DNA of 64,000 bases from contig NZ_JACHFN010000004.1 of NCBI RefSeq assembly GCF_014201885.1, forward strand, positions 62,001 to 126,000, written 5' to 3'. The stretch's first letter is position 1. Each line of letters begins with the position of its first letter. A program made the translations under genes and the position numbers. Below, one piece after another: positions 52,575 through 61,202 of this stretch. This DNA is from Deinococcus budaensis (GTDB lineage Bacteria > Deinococcota > Deinococci > Deinococcales > Deinococcaceae). The notes beneath the pieces were generated by a model. It saw only the letters and a program-made list of their open reading frames with translations. It was not told where the DNA came from and ran no database searches.

Positions 52575-52932
52575 ACGCGGGTCTGGAAATCACCGTGGGG
52601 GGTCACGTCGGCACCTTTCGGAAGGGTGGAGAGAAGAGGGGGCGGGGGGTGGGCAGAAAACGGGCGCAGAGGAAACGGGCGCAGAGGACAAGCACACAAG
52701 CCGAGCACGACAGAGGACGAGCAAAGCGCTGGGAAAGGGACGGGGTGACCCAGGGCCTCGCAGGCGCCCCCGGCCCCTCTCATGGCCGAAACTGTAAAAG
52801 CAAAACCGTCACATGCTCATCACTCTTGAGCGCACAGGCGCGGCCCCGGAGAAGCTGCCACTCGGTCCGGGGCCGCGCCTGACGCATCTTTTCGACCACG
52901 CTTCCCCCGTCGGGGGTGGGGGGAGGGTCCCT
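52575..52932. other. Gene-free gap downstream of the terpene operon
   Basis: 358 bp. It holds a 15-bp unit AAACGGGCGCAGAGG in two exact tandem copies (52658-52687), a Ser/Gly-poor purine-rich stretch, and the strong hairpin at 52835-52881. No ORF with coding character. The promoter of the downstream membrane GGDEF gene must lie here. Confidence 0.45.
52835..52881 (-). terminator. Strong terminator hairpin after the crtA-like gene
   Basis: Perfect 16-bp arms CAGGCGCGGCCCCGGA / TCCGGGGCCGCGCCTG around a 15-base loop, 52 bp after the crtA-like stop. It likely ends the terpene operon transcript and insulates the next gene. Confidence 0.75.
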
Positions 52933-53691
52933 TCAGGGCTGGGGGGCCGGAGCCGGCACCGGCGCCAGCGCCTCTTGCAAAGGATCGTGGCCGTCCCAGC
53001 GGCCCCCGGCCGCCAGCACCGTGAAGCGGGCGAACAGTTCCTCGCGGTACCAGCCTTCCCGGCGGGTGCGGGCGATGGCCTCCCGGTGCCCGGCGCCCTG
53101 ATACGCAAAAGCGCGCAGGTCCGCCGGGCTGCGCCACACGCTGAAGGTCACCTGGTGCAGCAGCGGCGTCTCGCCCAGCCCCAGCGAGGCCAGCAGGCCG
53201 GGATGCCCGCGCAGCCCCGCCTGCGAGGCCGGGACCGCCCGCCAGAAGGCCGCGAGCTGGCCTGGGCGCACGCTGGCGCGGGTCAGGACCGCCAGCGGGC
53301 CGGAAGCGTCGGGCGCCTCCCCGGCCGTATGCCGCAAGGCCGGGCCAAAGGGTTCGCGGCCCCCCCAGCGGCCGTGCCAGCGCACCGGGCGCAGCAGCAG
53401 GGTGTAGCTTTCCGCCACCCGCCCGCGTTCCTGCGCCCGCCAGCGGCTTTCCTCGAAGCGCTCGAACTCACGGCGCGACGCCCACACGCCCAGCCGTGCC
53501 CAGCGCCGCCAGTCGGCTCCCAGCGTCAGGTCCGCGCCGCGTCCGGTGCCCAGCAGGCGGTAAAACCGCAGCCCCGGCACCCCGCGCAGGTGCAGGTGGT
53601 CGCGGCCCATGCGGGTGAAGCCCTCCCAGGCCCGGCGCTCCCCGTAGCGGTTGAGCGTCAGGCTGACGACCGGCCCGGCTGGGGCGCTCAC
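52933..53691 (-). CDS. CrtA-type (spheroidene monooxygenase family) oxygenase
   Basis: 252-residue protein resembling CrtA, the enzyme that oxygenates the carotenoid spheroidene. Seen: VVSLTLNRYGERRAWEGFTRMGRDH, LRGVPGLRFYRLLGTGRGADLTLGADW, then GPLAVLTRASVRPGQLAAFWRAVPASQ, LGETPLLHQVTFSVWRSPADLRAFAYQG, GHREAIARTRREGWYREELFARF, matching the two halves of the family. The GTG at 53691 starts just before the conserved strand; a longer start is possible. It lies 25 bp after a small unknown gene and downstream of the cyclase-terpene synthase fusion, so it may oxidise a terpene rather than a carotenoid. No carotenoid genes are near. Confidence 0.8.
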   Translation of the reverse strand: MSAPAGPVVSLTLNRYGERRAWEGFTRMGRDHLHLRGVPGLRFYRLLGTGRGADLTLGADWRRWARLGVWASRREFERFEESRWRAQERGRVAESYTLLLRPVRWHGRWGGREPFGPALRHTAGEAPDASGPLAVLTRASVRPGQLAAFWRAVPASQAGLRGHPGLLASLGLGETPLLHQVTFSVWRSPADLRAFAYQGAGHREAIARTRREGWYREELFARFTVLAAGGRWDGHDPLQEALAPVPAPAPQP

Positions 53692-53716
53692 GGCCGCCCG
53701 CTTCTGCGCAGGGGCC

Positions 53717-54247
53717 TCACTGGACCGGCTTGATCTCCGACAGCGAGGTCGAGGTCGAGTCGATGCGCTGCTGGCGCAGCTTGCCCAGCTCCTGGGCATC
53801 GACCGCGTCGTCGGCCATCACTATGGTCTGGCACAGCAGCAGCAGCGAGGCGCTGACGCTGCCCGGCAGCGCGCGCAGGCCGGGGCGGCCCAGCACCACG
53901 CCCTGGCGGCCGTCGGTCAGCAGCAGGGTCGTGGGACCGACCAGCAGCCCGGCGCTGGCGGGCGAGGCCCAGGTCCGGGCGCGGCAGGCGAGCAGTTCGG
54001 CCCGCCAGTTGTCGGTGCTGGCGTCGCTGTCGGCGCCGGGGCCTGCGCCGCGTTCACCGGCAACCTGCCGGGCGCGGGCCAGCAGCCCGGAAATCAGGGT
54101 CTGGACCGTCTCGCCCTGATCGCTGCCAAGCTGGGTCAGCGGCCCGGTCAGGGCCTCGCGGGGCACCTCGCCGCGTTGCCAGGCCCCGACGAGGCCCAGC
54201 CAGTCGGGCGCGGGGGCGAAGGGGGAGGGGTCGGTGGGGCTGCTCAT
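53717..54247 (-). CDS. Unknown protein in the terpene operon
   Basis: 176 residues, start ATG 54247 with GAGG ten nt upstream. I do not recognise the family. Features: Pro-rich N-terminus, helical centre EVPREALTGPLTQLGSDQGETVQTLISGLLARARQVAGE, a hydrophobic strand-like part WASPASAGLLVGPTTLLLTDGRQGVVLG, LLLLCQTIVMADDAVDAQELGKLRQQ, and a Ser/Thr-rich end STSTSLSEIKPVQ. No signal peptide or membrane helix. Sits between the terpene synthase fusion and the CrtA-like gene on the same strand. Confidence 0.7.
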   Translation of the reverse strand: MSSPTDPSPFAPAPDWLGLVGAWQRGEVPREALTGPLTQLGSDQGETVQTLISGLLARARQVAGERGAGPGADSDASTDNWRAELLACRARTWASPASAGLLVGPTTLLLTDGRQGVVLGRPGLRALPGSVSASLLLLCQTIVMADDAVDAQELGKLRQQRIDSTSTSLSEIKPVQ

Positions 54248-54421
54248 CGGGGGCACCTCGGGTCAGGGAGTCTGGCGCTGGGGGACGGAGTCTGGGACCA
54301 CTGGATGTCGAGGGTAGCCCACCGCCCGCCTCCGGGTGGTAAGTCTCCGGTGACGAACGGGTTGGCCCGGCCCTCCCGGAAGGGCGCCCCCCCCCGCCCC
54401 CCCGCTCTCAGAACACCCGTT

Positions 54422-56455
54422 TCAGGACACCAGGTCGCCCACCTGATAGCGGCTGGAATGGTGCGACCAGGCCAGGATGCCGCCCACCCGGGCACGCAGC
54501 AGCCGGGCGTATTCACGCAATTGCTCGTCCTCGTCCTCGCCGAAGGTGGGCAAGGCCTGTTCTCCGGCCAGGAACTGCTCGACCTCGTGGTGGTACATGC
54601 GGGCCGCCTCGTCCAGGGCCGCTTGCTGGCTCAGGCGGCGGGCGTGCATCAGCACCGGGATCAGGTTGTGCACATCGCCGTCTTGCAGCTCTTTTTCCAG
54701 CGACAGGATGTCGTTGGACCAGCACACCGCCCGGTCGGCGTGGACCGCGAGCTGGCGCACCTGCGGGTGGTCGCGCACGGCGCGCGGCAGCCGCACCCCG
54801 TCCATGACCTCCAGAAAAGCCCCGTCGATCTGGAGGCCCGCCGTGATCGGCCGCATGTGCAGGTAGTCGGCCAGCGTGGGCACGCTGCCGCTGGCGCGGT
54901 TGGCCGCCTCCCAGCTCAGGGCTTCCAGGTAGGCGCGCACCTCTCCGGTCAGCTCCGCGAACCACGTCGGCCCGCCCCAGGTCAGCAGCCGCCCCCGCAC
55001 GTCGGCCAGGGCGTGGGCGAACGGCTCGTCGTCGGGCCGGAGTGTCCCGCCCTGAAACACGCTCAGCAGGCGGTCGACCAGGCTCTGAAGCCGCGCCGGG
55101 TCCCTGCCGATGCCCGAGGAATCGCAGCGGTCGTCGTGCAGGAACATCAGGCTGTACCAGTCGGCGGTGAGGCGCAGCGCCGCGCGGCAGGCCCGGGGGT
55201 GCAGGGCGGCCGCCAGCCCCACGAAGCCCGCCGCAAAGGCCGTTCTCGCGTGCGCGTTGCCGGGGCCGAGGCCGAACTGCTCCAGCCACGCCGAGGTTTC
55301 CTCACACAGCTGAGGGTCGGTGGTCGGCAGCCGGGCCGCAAAGGGGTTGTGCAGCGGGGGCAGATTCAGCGGCTCGCCGGGGGTCAGCGCCACCTCCACC
55401 CGGTTTTTCGCGGCGTGTTTGGCGCGGTAGAGCGCCTCGTCGGCCCGCTGCATCAGCGCCGAGACGCTCTCGCCGTCGCGGTAGGCGGCGACCCCGAAAC
55501 TGGCGGTGATGGTGCCCGCCTCGCCAAAGGTGTGCCGCGCCAGCAACACCCGCAGCCGCTCGGCCAGCGCCCGGGCATGCACCAGGTCGGTGTGTCCGGC
55601 CAGAATCAGGAACTCCTCGCCGCCCCAGCGCGCGATCTGGTCGCTGCCGCGCAGCTCGTACTGCATCAGCCGGGCCGTCTCGCGCAACACGAAGTCGCCC
55701 CGCTCGTGGCCGTACAGGTCGTTGACCCGCTTGAAGTCGTCGATATCAAAGAGAATCACCGCCCAGCACAGGCCGTACTGCTGAAACTGCTCGGCCTGCT
55801 GCGCGAGGCGCGCTTCCATCCGGCGGCGGTTGGCGAGGCCCGTCAGCGTGTCCTGGTGGGCCAGACGCTCCATTTCTCCAAAGCGCGTTTGCAACTGAAA
55901 CAGCTGGGTCTTGAGGCTGCCCAGCACGTACAGCATCGCCAGCCACAGCCCGCTTGCCAGGTAGAACTCGGTCAGCCGCGTCAGGCTGCCCAGGCTCTGC
56001 GGCCCCACCGCCACCACGGCCCACAGGCCCGGCAGCACGCTGAGGCCGTAGATCAGCAGCGAGCGTTTCAGCGCCTCCTGAAGGCGGTAGATCAAAAAGG
56101 CCAGCAGATAGACGAAAGGCGCCCAGATGTAGACCTGGGCGACCTCGGCGTCGGGTACGGGCAGCGAGGCGGGGAGGGCCAGCGAGCCGAACTTGGCGAG
56201 AAAGGTCGCGGCGGCCACCAGAAAAAAGCCGTGCTCGATCCAGCGCAGCGGCACCGTCCGCAGGTACAGCAGCAGCGTCAGGCCCAGCAGCGCGCAGGCC
56301 AGCAGCGGCAGCGCCACCTGGTTGAAGCTGAAAGGGTCGTCCCCGTGCCGCATGTCCAGCGCGAGGGTCAGCACGACCGCCAGCAGCGTCACCGGCAGGG
56401 CAATCAGGTAAGCCTGACGTTTGAGCAGGCTGATCTCCACTCCTGTTGTCGACAT
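54422..56455 (-). CDS. Membrane diguanylate cyclase fused to class I terpene synthase
   Basis: 677 residues, one uninterrupted frame. (1) Residues 10-185: about six membrane helices (LIALPVTLLAVVLTLAL, LPLLACALLGLTLLLYL, FFLVAAATFLAKF and more). (2) 190-350: GGDEF domain with DTLTGLANRRRMEARL, DIDDFKRVNDLYGHERGD, intact WGGEEFLIL (278-282) and an RGSD inhibitory I-site five residues before it. (3) About 370-677: class I terpene synthase, with metal motif HDDRCD (441-445), YLHMRPITAG (pyrophosphate-sensor Arg region), the NSE triad NDILSLEKE (581-589) and terminal SSRY (669-670). All parts look catalytically complete. Predicted to make c-di-GMP and to cyclise or ionise a prenyl diphosphate at the membrane. 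First gene of an operon with an unknown protein and a CrtA-like oxygenase. ATG 56455 is preferred over GTG 56467. Confidence 0.93.
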   Translation of the reverse strand: MSTTGVEISLLKRQAYLIALPVTLLAVVLTLALDMRHGDDPFSFNQVALPLLACALLGLTLLLYLRTVPLRWIEHGFFLVAAATFLAKFGSLALPASLPVPDAEVAQVYIWAPFVYLLAFLIYRLQEALKRSLLIYGLSVLPGLWAVVAVGPQSLGSLTRLTEFYLASGLWLAMLYVLGSLKTQLFQLQTRFGEMERLAHQDTLTGLANRRRMEARLAQQAEQFQQYGLCWAVILFDIDDFKRVNDLYGHERGDFVLRETARLMQYELRGSDQIARWGGEEFLILAGHTDLVHARALAERLRVLLARHTFGEAGTITASFGVAAYRDGESVSALMQRADEALYRAKHAAKNRVEVALTPGEPLNLPPLHNPFAARLPTTDPQLCEETSAWLEQFGLGPGNAHARTAFAAGFVGLAAALHPRACRAALRLTADWYSLMFLHDDRCDSSGIGRDPARLQSLVDRLLSVFQGGTLRPDDEPFAHALADVRGRLLTWGGPTWFAELTGEVRAYLEALSWEAANRASGSVPTLADYLHMRPITAGLQIDGAFLEVMDGVRLPRAVRDHPQVRQLAVHADRAVCWSNDILSLEKELQDGDVHNLIPVLMHARRLSQQAALDEAARMYHHEVEQFLAGEQALPTFGEDEDEQLREYARLLRARVGGILAWSHHSSRYQVGDLVS

Positions 56456-56803
56456 ATCCAGGGTCACCCTCGTTGGCTTGGAGAAGTGGCGGCGTCCTCC
56501 CGCCGCCGTGACCGCCGGGTCACGCAGGCCGGGTCACGCAGGGTCGGCCCCTGCCCGGTGGCGCGTGCGCTGACGGCGTGGCGAGAGCCACAGCCTAGCG
56601 CGCCGGTCGGGCAGGCGCGCGCAGGTTTCTCACGGCGCGGCCGGTTGTCTGAGTGGCCGGTTGTCTGGGTGGCCGCCGGAAGGGACGCGCACACGGCCCC
56701 GCTCCCAATCCTGGTCCCAGGCACAGTCGCCAGCCCGGCCAGTGCCGGGGGCCAGACCGGGAAACAACAGGCCGGGGACCGGGAAAACGCGGCGGGTCAG
56801 CCC
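56456..56803. other. Leader/promoter region of the terpene operon with tandem repeats
   Basis: About 348 bp without a gene. Contains a stem GGCGGC/GCCGCC (56488-56507), two exact tandem 14-bp copies of GCCGGGTCACGCAG (56514-56541), and two 16-bp tandem copies of GGCCGGTTGTCTGNGT (56639-56670). Repeats at this position are candidates for regulator binding. No -35/-10 pair is obvious. Confidence 0.5.
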
Positions 56804-57189
56804 TCAGTCGCTGCTAAGCAGTGGGCGCAGACGGCCGGGCCACTCCCCGGCAGGTTCGGCGCGGCGGGCGGGCGCCTGAATCACCCGCACGGGCATCACC
56901 GGCACGGCGCTCGCGCTGCACGGCCGCCTGCGCGACGGACCCGAACAGCAGGTGGGCCACCCCACGCCTGCGCCTCGGCCAGGATCGCTTCGGCGGGGAC
57001 GCCAGAACACCACCTCGGCCGTCTCGCCCGCCTCCTCGCCCACCTCCAGGTGCTGGCGCAGGGGCCGCCGGGCGCGCGGGTCCCGGTTCCCCGGAGGCGG
57101 CAGGCCTGCGGAAAGTGCAGGCGGGCCGTATCCAGCGCGAGCGCCGAGCGGGTCGAGAAATCCAGCGGCACCAGGAGCCGTCCAACCAT
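56804..57189 (-). pseudogene. Universal stress protein (UspA) broken by frameshifts
   Basis: Homology to a UspA-fold protein runs through three frames. It starts MVGRLLVPLDFSTRSALALDTARLHFPQACRLR, then shifts to LRQHLEVGEEAGETAEVVF, then to VPAEAILAEAQAWG, then to AHLLFGSVAQAAVQRE, and ends in SASAVPVMPVRVIQAP. Four shifts are needed to restore the roughly 125-residue product, each in a GC-rich stretch. Either a decayed gene or clustered assembly indels; the neighbouring intact uspA (57225) favours true decay of a duplicate. 35 bp downstream of that gene. Confidence 0.8.
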
Positions 57190-57224
57190 CCTCTGTCCTC
57201 CCGTCCCGGCCTGCCGCCCCGCGC

Positions 57225-57683
57225 CTAGCCCTCGCCGGCCAGCATCCGCCAGCGCGCGCCCGGCGGCCCCGGCAGCGGCCAGCGGCCCGGCACGACCTGC
57301 ACGGGCAGCCGCGCCTCGAGCAGCAGGTCGCGGGTGACCCGGCCCAGCTGGCGGCTGTCGGGATCGGCCTGGCCGTGCGGGCCGAGCACCAGCAGTTCGG
57401 CCCGCAGGCGCGCGGCCACCGCCAGGATGACCTGGGCCACCGGGCGCCCGTGGCCGGGTTCCACCACCACGTGGGCCGGACGGCGGCTGCGCCCCGCGAG
57501 CGTGCGCAGGCGGCTCTCGGCCCGCCGCGCCGCCTCGCCGTCTGGCGAAGTGTCTTCCACGTCTTCCAGCACGTGCAGAAGCGTCAGGCTGCCCCCGATG
57601 GCGCGCACGAGGTCACAGGCATGGTGCACAGCGCGCACGCTGCACACCCCGAAATCCACCGGAACGAGTACTTGACGAAACAC
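57225..57683 (-). CDS. Universal stress protein (UspA family)
   Basis: 152 residues. FRQVLVPVDFGVCSVRAVHHACDLVRAIGGSLTLLHVLEDVED opens the UspA fold; ELLVLGPHGQADPDSRQLGRVTRDLL carries a variant of the ATP-binding GxxG(9)G motif. GTG at 57683 is chosen because GGAGG lies upstream and the homology begins there; the ATG at 57734 has no ribosome-binding site. Likely stress chaperone or nucleotide-binding regulator. Confidence 0.87.
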   Translation of the reverse strand: MFRQVLVPVDFGVCSVRAVHHACDLVRAIGGSLTLLHVLEDVEDTSPDGEAARRAESRLRTLAGRSRRPAHVVVEPGHGRPVAQVILAVAARLRAELLVLGPHGQADPDSRQLGRVTRDLLLEARLPVQVVPGRWPLPGPPGARWRMLAGEG

Positions 57684-57855
57684 CTTCTGCCTCCGGGTCG
57701 GGACCGACCTGTGCTCAGCGTGTGGGCGGGGCATTACCGGCAGGTTACCGGCCCTTCAGCCGCGTTTTCGGGCCGTGGTGTAATGGGCGTGGCGGGTGTG
57801 ACCCTCTGACCGCCTGAGCAGGGGAGACGCCCGAGCAGGAGAGAAGGAGGCGGGC

Positions 57856-58212
57856 ATGAACACCTCGTATCCCGACTACCACCGCCAGTTGCAACGGCGT
57901 ATCGCGCAGCTCTACCGCGAGCTTCCCGGGCCGATGGGCGGCTTCGGGGACCTGAACCGCACCACCCTGACCGAAGGCGCCCTGAGCCTCAAGACCAAGG
58001 AGCTGATGGCCCTCGCCATGGCGATCCACGCCCGCTGCGAGGGCTGCGTCGCCTACCACGTCCACGACTGCCTGCGGGCCGGGGCCACCCGCGAGGAACT
58101 GCTCGAAACGGTCGCGGTGGCCGTCTTGATGGGCGGCGCGCCCTGCCTGATCTACGGCGCCGAGGTGCTGGAGGCCCTCGAGCAGTTCGGCAACCTGGCC
58201 GCCGCCCCCTGA
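57856..58212 (+). CDS. AhpD-like carboxymuconolactone decarboxylase family protein
   Basis: 118 residues, all-helical. The redox motif CEGCVAYHVHDCLRAGAT (CxxC with following His) is that of AhpD-type alkylhydroperoxidases. LSLKTKELMALAMAIHARCEGC is the family hallmark. Probably a peroxidase or a protein disulfide partner in oxidative stress. Excellent ribosome-binding site AAGGAGG. Confidence 0.92.
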   Translation: MNTSYPDYHRQLQRRIAQLYRELPGPMGGFGDLNRTTLTEGALSLKTKELMALAMAIHARCEGCVAYHVHDCLRAGATREELLETVAVAVLMGGAPCLIYGAEVLEALEQFGNLAAAP

Positions 58213-58421
58213 GCGGCGATGAGGCCGCGCTCGATTCGGCCTTGACCAGGGGCGAGAAGTACCTCCAGAACCCCTGGAGCCTATCGCGGCCCCCGGCCCT
58301 CTCCCTGCGCGATCTCTCCTCCCCAGGAGACAGGGAGGGGGAATGGCGGGCGTGGACGCGCCTGCCTTCCGGCCTGCGGCGCCCGGCCCGCCCCGGGAAC
58401 CCGGCGTGCTCATATAGGCCC

Positions 58422-61007
58422 ATGAACCCTTCGCGACCTTCTGCCCTGCCGGAGCCAGACTCTCCTTCCGGCGGCTTTTCTGCCGCAGGCGGCTTCGTGC
58501 GGGTGCGGGGGGCGCGCGAGCACAACCTCAAGAACGTGGACGTGGACCTGCCGAGGGACGCGCTGGTGGTCTTTACCGGGGTGTCGGGGTCGGGCAAGTC
58601 GTCGCTGGCCTTCGGGACCCTCTACGCCGAGGCGCAGCGGCGCTACCTCGAATCGGTCTCACCCTACGCCCGGCGGCTCTTTCACCAGCTGGGCGAGCCG
58701 GAGGTGGACGCCGTCGAGGGCCTGCCGCCCGCCGTGGCGCTGGGGCAGGGGCGCGGCTCGCCCTCGGCGCGGTCGTCGGTGGGCAGCGTGACCACCCTGT
58801 CGAACCTGCTGCGGATGCTGTACTCGCGCGCCGGGGACTACCCGCCCGGCCAGGGCATCATCTACGCGGAAGGCTTCTCGCCCAACACCCCGGAGGGCGC
58901 CTGCCCGACCTGTCACGGCCTGGGCCGGGTGTACGAGGTCACCGAGCGCTCGCTGGTGCCCGACGACTCGCTGACCATCCGCGAGCGGGCGGTCGCGGCC
59001 TGGCCCACCGCCTGGGGGGGCCAAAACCAGCGCGACATCCTGGTCACGCTGGGCCACGACGTGGACCGCCCCTGGCGCGAGCTGCCGCAGGAAACGCGCG
59101 ACTGGATTCTCTTCACCGACGAGCAGCCGGTCGTGCCCGTCTACGCGGGCCTGACTCCGCGAGAAACCCGGCGGGCACTGAAAGAGGGGCGCGAGCCGAG
59201 CTACCTGGGCACCTTCACCAGCGCCCGCCGCCACGTGCTGCATACCTTCGCCCACAGCGAGAGTGCGGCGATGCGCAGGCGGGTGGCCGCCTTCATGCTG
59301 AGCCAGGAGTGCCCGACCTGCCACGGCAAACGCCTGCGCCCGGAAGCCCTCTCGGTCACCTTCGCGGGCCGCGACATCATGGAGCTGTCGGCCCTGCCGC
59401 TCTCGGAACTGGCGGGGGTGCTGCGCCCCTACGCCCAGGGCACCGCCCAGGGACGCGCCGAGCGCGAGGCCGCCCACCCCGAGCAGGCCCTGGCACTGCG
59501 GCGGCTGGCCGCCGAACTGCTGGCCCGCCTGACCCGGCTGCTGGAACTGGGGCTGGGCTACCTCTCGCCCGAACGGGGCACGCCCACCCTCTCGCCCGGC
59601 GAGCTTCAGCGGCTGCGGCTGGCCACCCAGCTTTCCTCGCACCTCTTCGGGGTGGTGTATGTCCTCGACGAACCCTCCGCCGGGCTGCACCCCGCCGACA
59701 CCGAGGCGCTGCTCTCGGCGCTGGAGGGCCTCAAGCGTGCGGGCAATTCGCTGTTCGTGGTCGAGCACGACCTCGACGTGGTCCGGCAGGCCGACTGGCT
59801 GGTGGACGTGGGTCCGGCGGCGGGCGAACGCGGCGGCGAGATCCTGTACAGCGGCCCGCCCGCCGGGCTGGCGGCGGTCGCGGAGTCGCAGACCGGGCGC
59901 TACCTCTTCGCGGCGGCGGCGGCTGGGGAGCGCGCGCCCCGGGTGCCGGGCGGCTGGCTGCGGCTGGAGGGCGTCACCCGCCACAACCTGCGCGAGCTGG
60001 AGGTCGCCTTTCCGCTGGGGGTGCTGACCACCGTGACCGGGGTGTCGGGGTCGGGCAAGTCCACCCTGGTCAGCCAGGTGCTCGCCCAGGCCCTCGCCGC
60101 CCACCTCGGCGCCGAGCTGCCCGCCGAGGAAGAGGGCGAGGGCAGCGAGGCGGAAGCCCTGCGGCCCCCGGAGGCCCGGCCCGCCACCGGGCGCCTGGGC
60201 GGCGATCTGGAGGGGCTGCGGCGGCTGGTGCAGGTGGACCAGAAGCCCATCGGGCGCACGCCCCGCAGCAACCTGGCGACCTACACCGGGCTGTTCGCCC
60301 CCGTGCGCAGGCTGTTCGCGGCCACCCCGCTGGCCCGGGAGCGCGGGTACGGCGCGGGCCGCTTTTCCTTCAACGTGAAGGGAGGCCGCTGCGAGCATTG
60401 CCAGGGCGAGGGCTTCCTGATGGTCGAGCTGCTGTTCTTGCCCAGCGTGTACGCGCCCTGCCCGGTGTGCCACGGCACGCGCTACAACGCGCAGACCCTG
60501 GAGGTGACCTACCGGGGCCGCACAGTCGCGGACGTGCTGGGCCTGACGGTGGACGAGGCCGCCGCCTTCTTCGCCCAGGAGGCCCCGGTCGCGCGTCCCC
60601 TGGCCGTCTTGCGTGAGGTCGGCCTGGGCTACCTGCGGCTGGGCCAGCCCGCGACCGAACTCTCGGGCGGCGAGGCCCAGCGCATCAAGCTGGCGACCGA
60701 GCTGCAACGGACGGCGCGCGGCCACACCGTCTACCTTCTCGACGAGCCGACCACCGGCCTGCATCCCGCCGACGTGGAGCGGCTGCTCACGCAGCTCGGC
60801 ACGCTGGTGGAGGCGGGCCACACCGTGATCGCGGTCGAACACGACCTGCGGGTGATGGCGGCGAGCGACTGGGTGATCGACCTCGGCCCCGGCGCGGGCG
60901 AGGCGGGAGGCCGGGTGGTCGCCGCCGGACCCCCCGCCGAGGTGGCAGGGGCGCCGGAGAGCCGCACCGCGCCGTACCTCGCGCGCTTTCTGGCCGGGGA
61001 GCCGTAG
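58422..61007 (+). CDS. uvrA2: Class II UvrA paralogue (UvrA2)
   Basis: 861-residue ABC-type DNA-damage protein. First ATPase: Walker A GVSGSGKSSLAFGTLYAEAQRRYLES (53-61), zinc pairs CPTCHG (twice) and signature LSPGELQRLRLATQL with LDEPSAGLHP; second ATPase: GVSGSGKSTLVSQVL, zinc module CEHCQGEGFLMVE...CPVCHG, LSGGEAQRIKLATEL and LDEPTTGLHP. It is shorter than housekeeping UvrA and its overall organisation matches class II proteins that lack the UvrB-binding domain, associated in Deinococcus with damage tolerance or drug resistance. ATG 58422 is used; a GTG further upstream adds poorly conserved residues. Confidence 0.93.
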   Translation: MNPSRPSALPEPDSPSGGFSAAGGFVRVRGAREHNLKNVDVDLPRDALVVFTGVSGSGKSSLAFGTLYAEAQRRYLESVSPYARRLFHQLGEPEVDAVEGLPPAVALGQGRGSPSARSSVGSVTTLSNLLRMLYSRAGDYPPGQGIIYAEGFSPNTPEGACPTCHGLGRVYEVTERSLVPDDSLTIRERAVAAWPTAWGGQNQRDILVTLGHDVDRPWRELPQETRDWILFTDEQPVVPVYAGLTPRETRRALKEGREPSYLGTFTSARRHVLHTFAHSESAAMRRRVAAFMLSQECPTCHGKRLRPEALSVTFAGRDIMELSALPLSELAGVLRPYAQGTAQGRAEREAAHPEQALALRRLAAELLARLTRLLELGLGYLSPERGTPTLSPGELQRLRLATQLSSHLFGVVYVLDEPSAGLHPADTEALLSALEGLKRAGNSLFVVEHDLDVVRQADWLVDVGPAAGERGGEILYSGPPAGLAAVAESQTGRYLFAAAAAGERAPRVPGGWLRLEGVTRHNLRELEVAFPLGVLTTVTGVSGSGKSTLVSQVLAQALAAHLGAELPAEEEGEGSEAEALRPPEARPATGRLGGDLEGLRRLVQVDQKPIGRTPRSNLATYTGLFAPVRRLFAATPLARERGYGAGRFSFNVKGGRCEHCQGEGFLMVELLFLPSVYAPCPVCHGTRYNAQTLEVTYRGRTVADVLGLTVDEAAAFFAQEAPVARPLAVLREVGLGYLRLGQPATELSGGEAQRIKLATELQRTARGHTVYLLDEPTTGLHPADVERLLTQLGTLVEAGHTVIAVEHDLRVMAASDWVIDLGPGAGEAGGRVVAAGPPAEVAGAPESRTAPYLARFLAGEP

Positions 61008-61202
61008 CGCCGGGCGGAAGGCTCGCTGGCCGGAACGCCGCCCACCGTCCAGCTCAGCTTGACCACCCGGCCCGTGCGGCGGCTTCTCTGGGCCATTCCT
61101 AAGCGTCCCGTGCCGCACGCCGGGCGCCGCCGGGTCTTACCCTGAGGGAATGCAGCCCCCCGAACTCCTGGCTCGGCCCCCCTCCGGCCTCCCCGCCTCC
61201 GC

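Noticed and set aside
53651..57337. Very long plus-strand frame (1,228 codons) across the terpene operon
   Set aside because: It spans three minus-strand genes and their gaps, shows no motif, and continues through non-coding repeats; a GC artefact.
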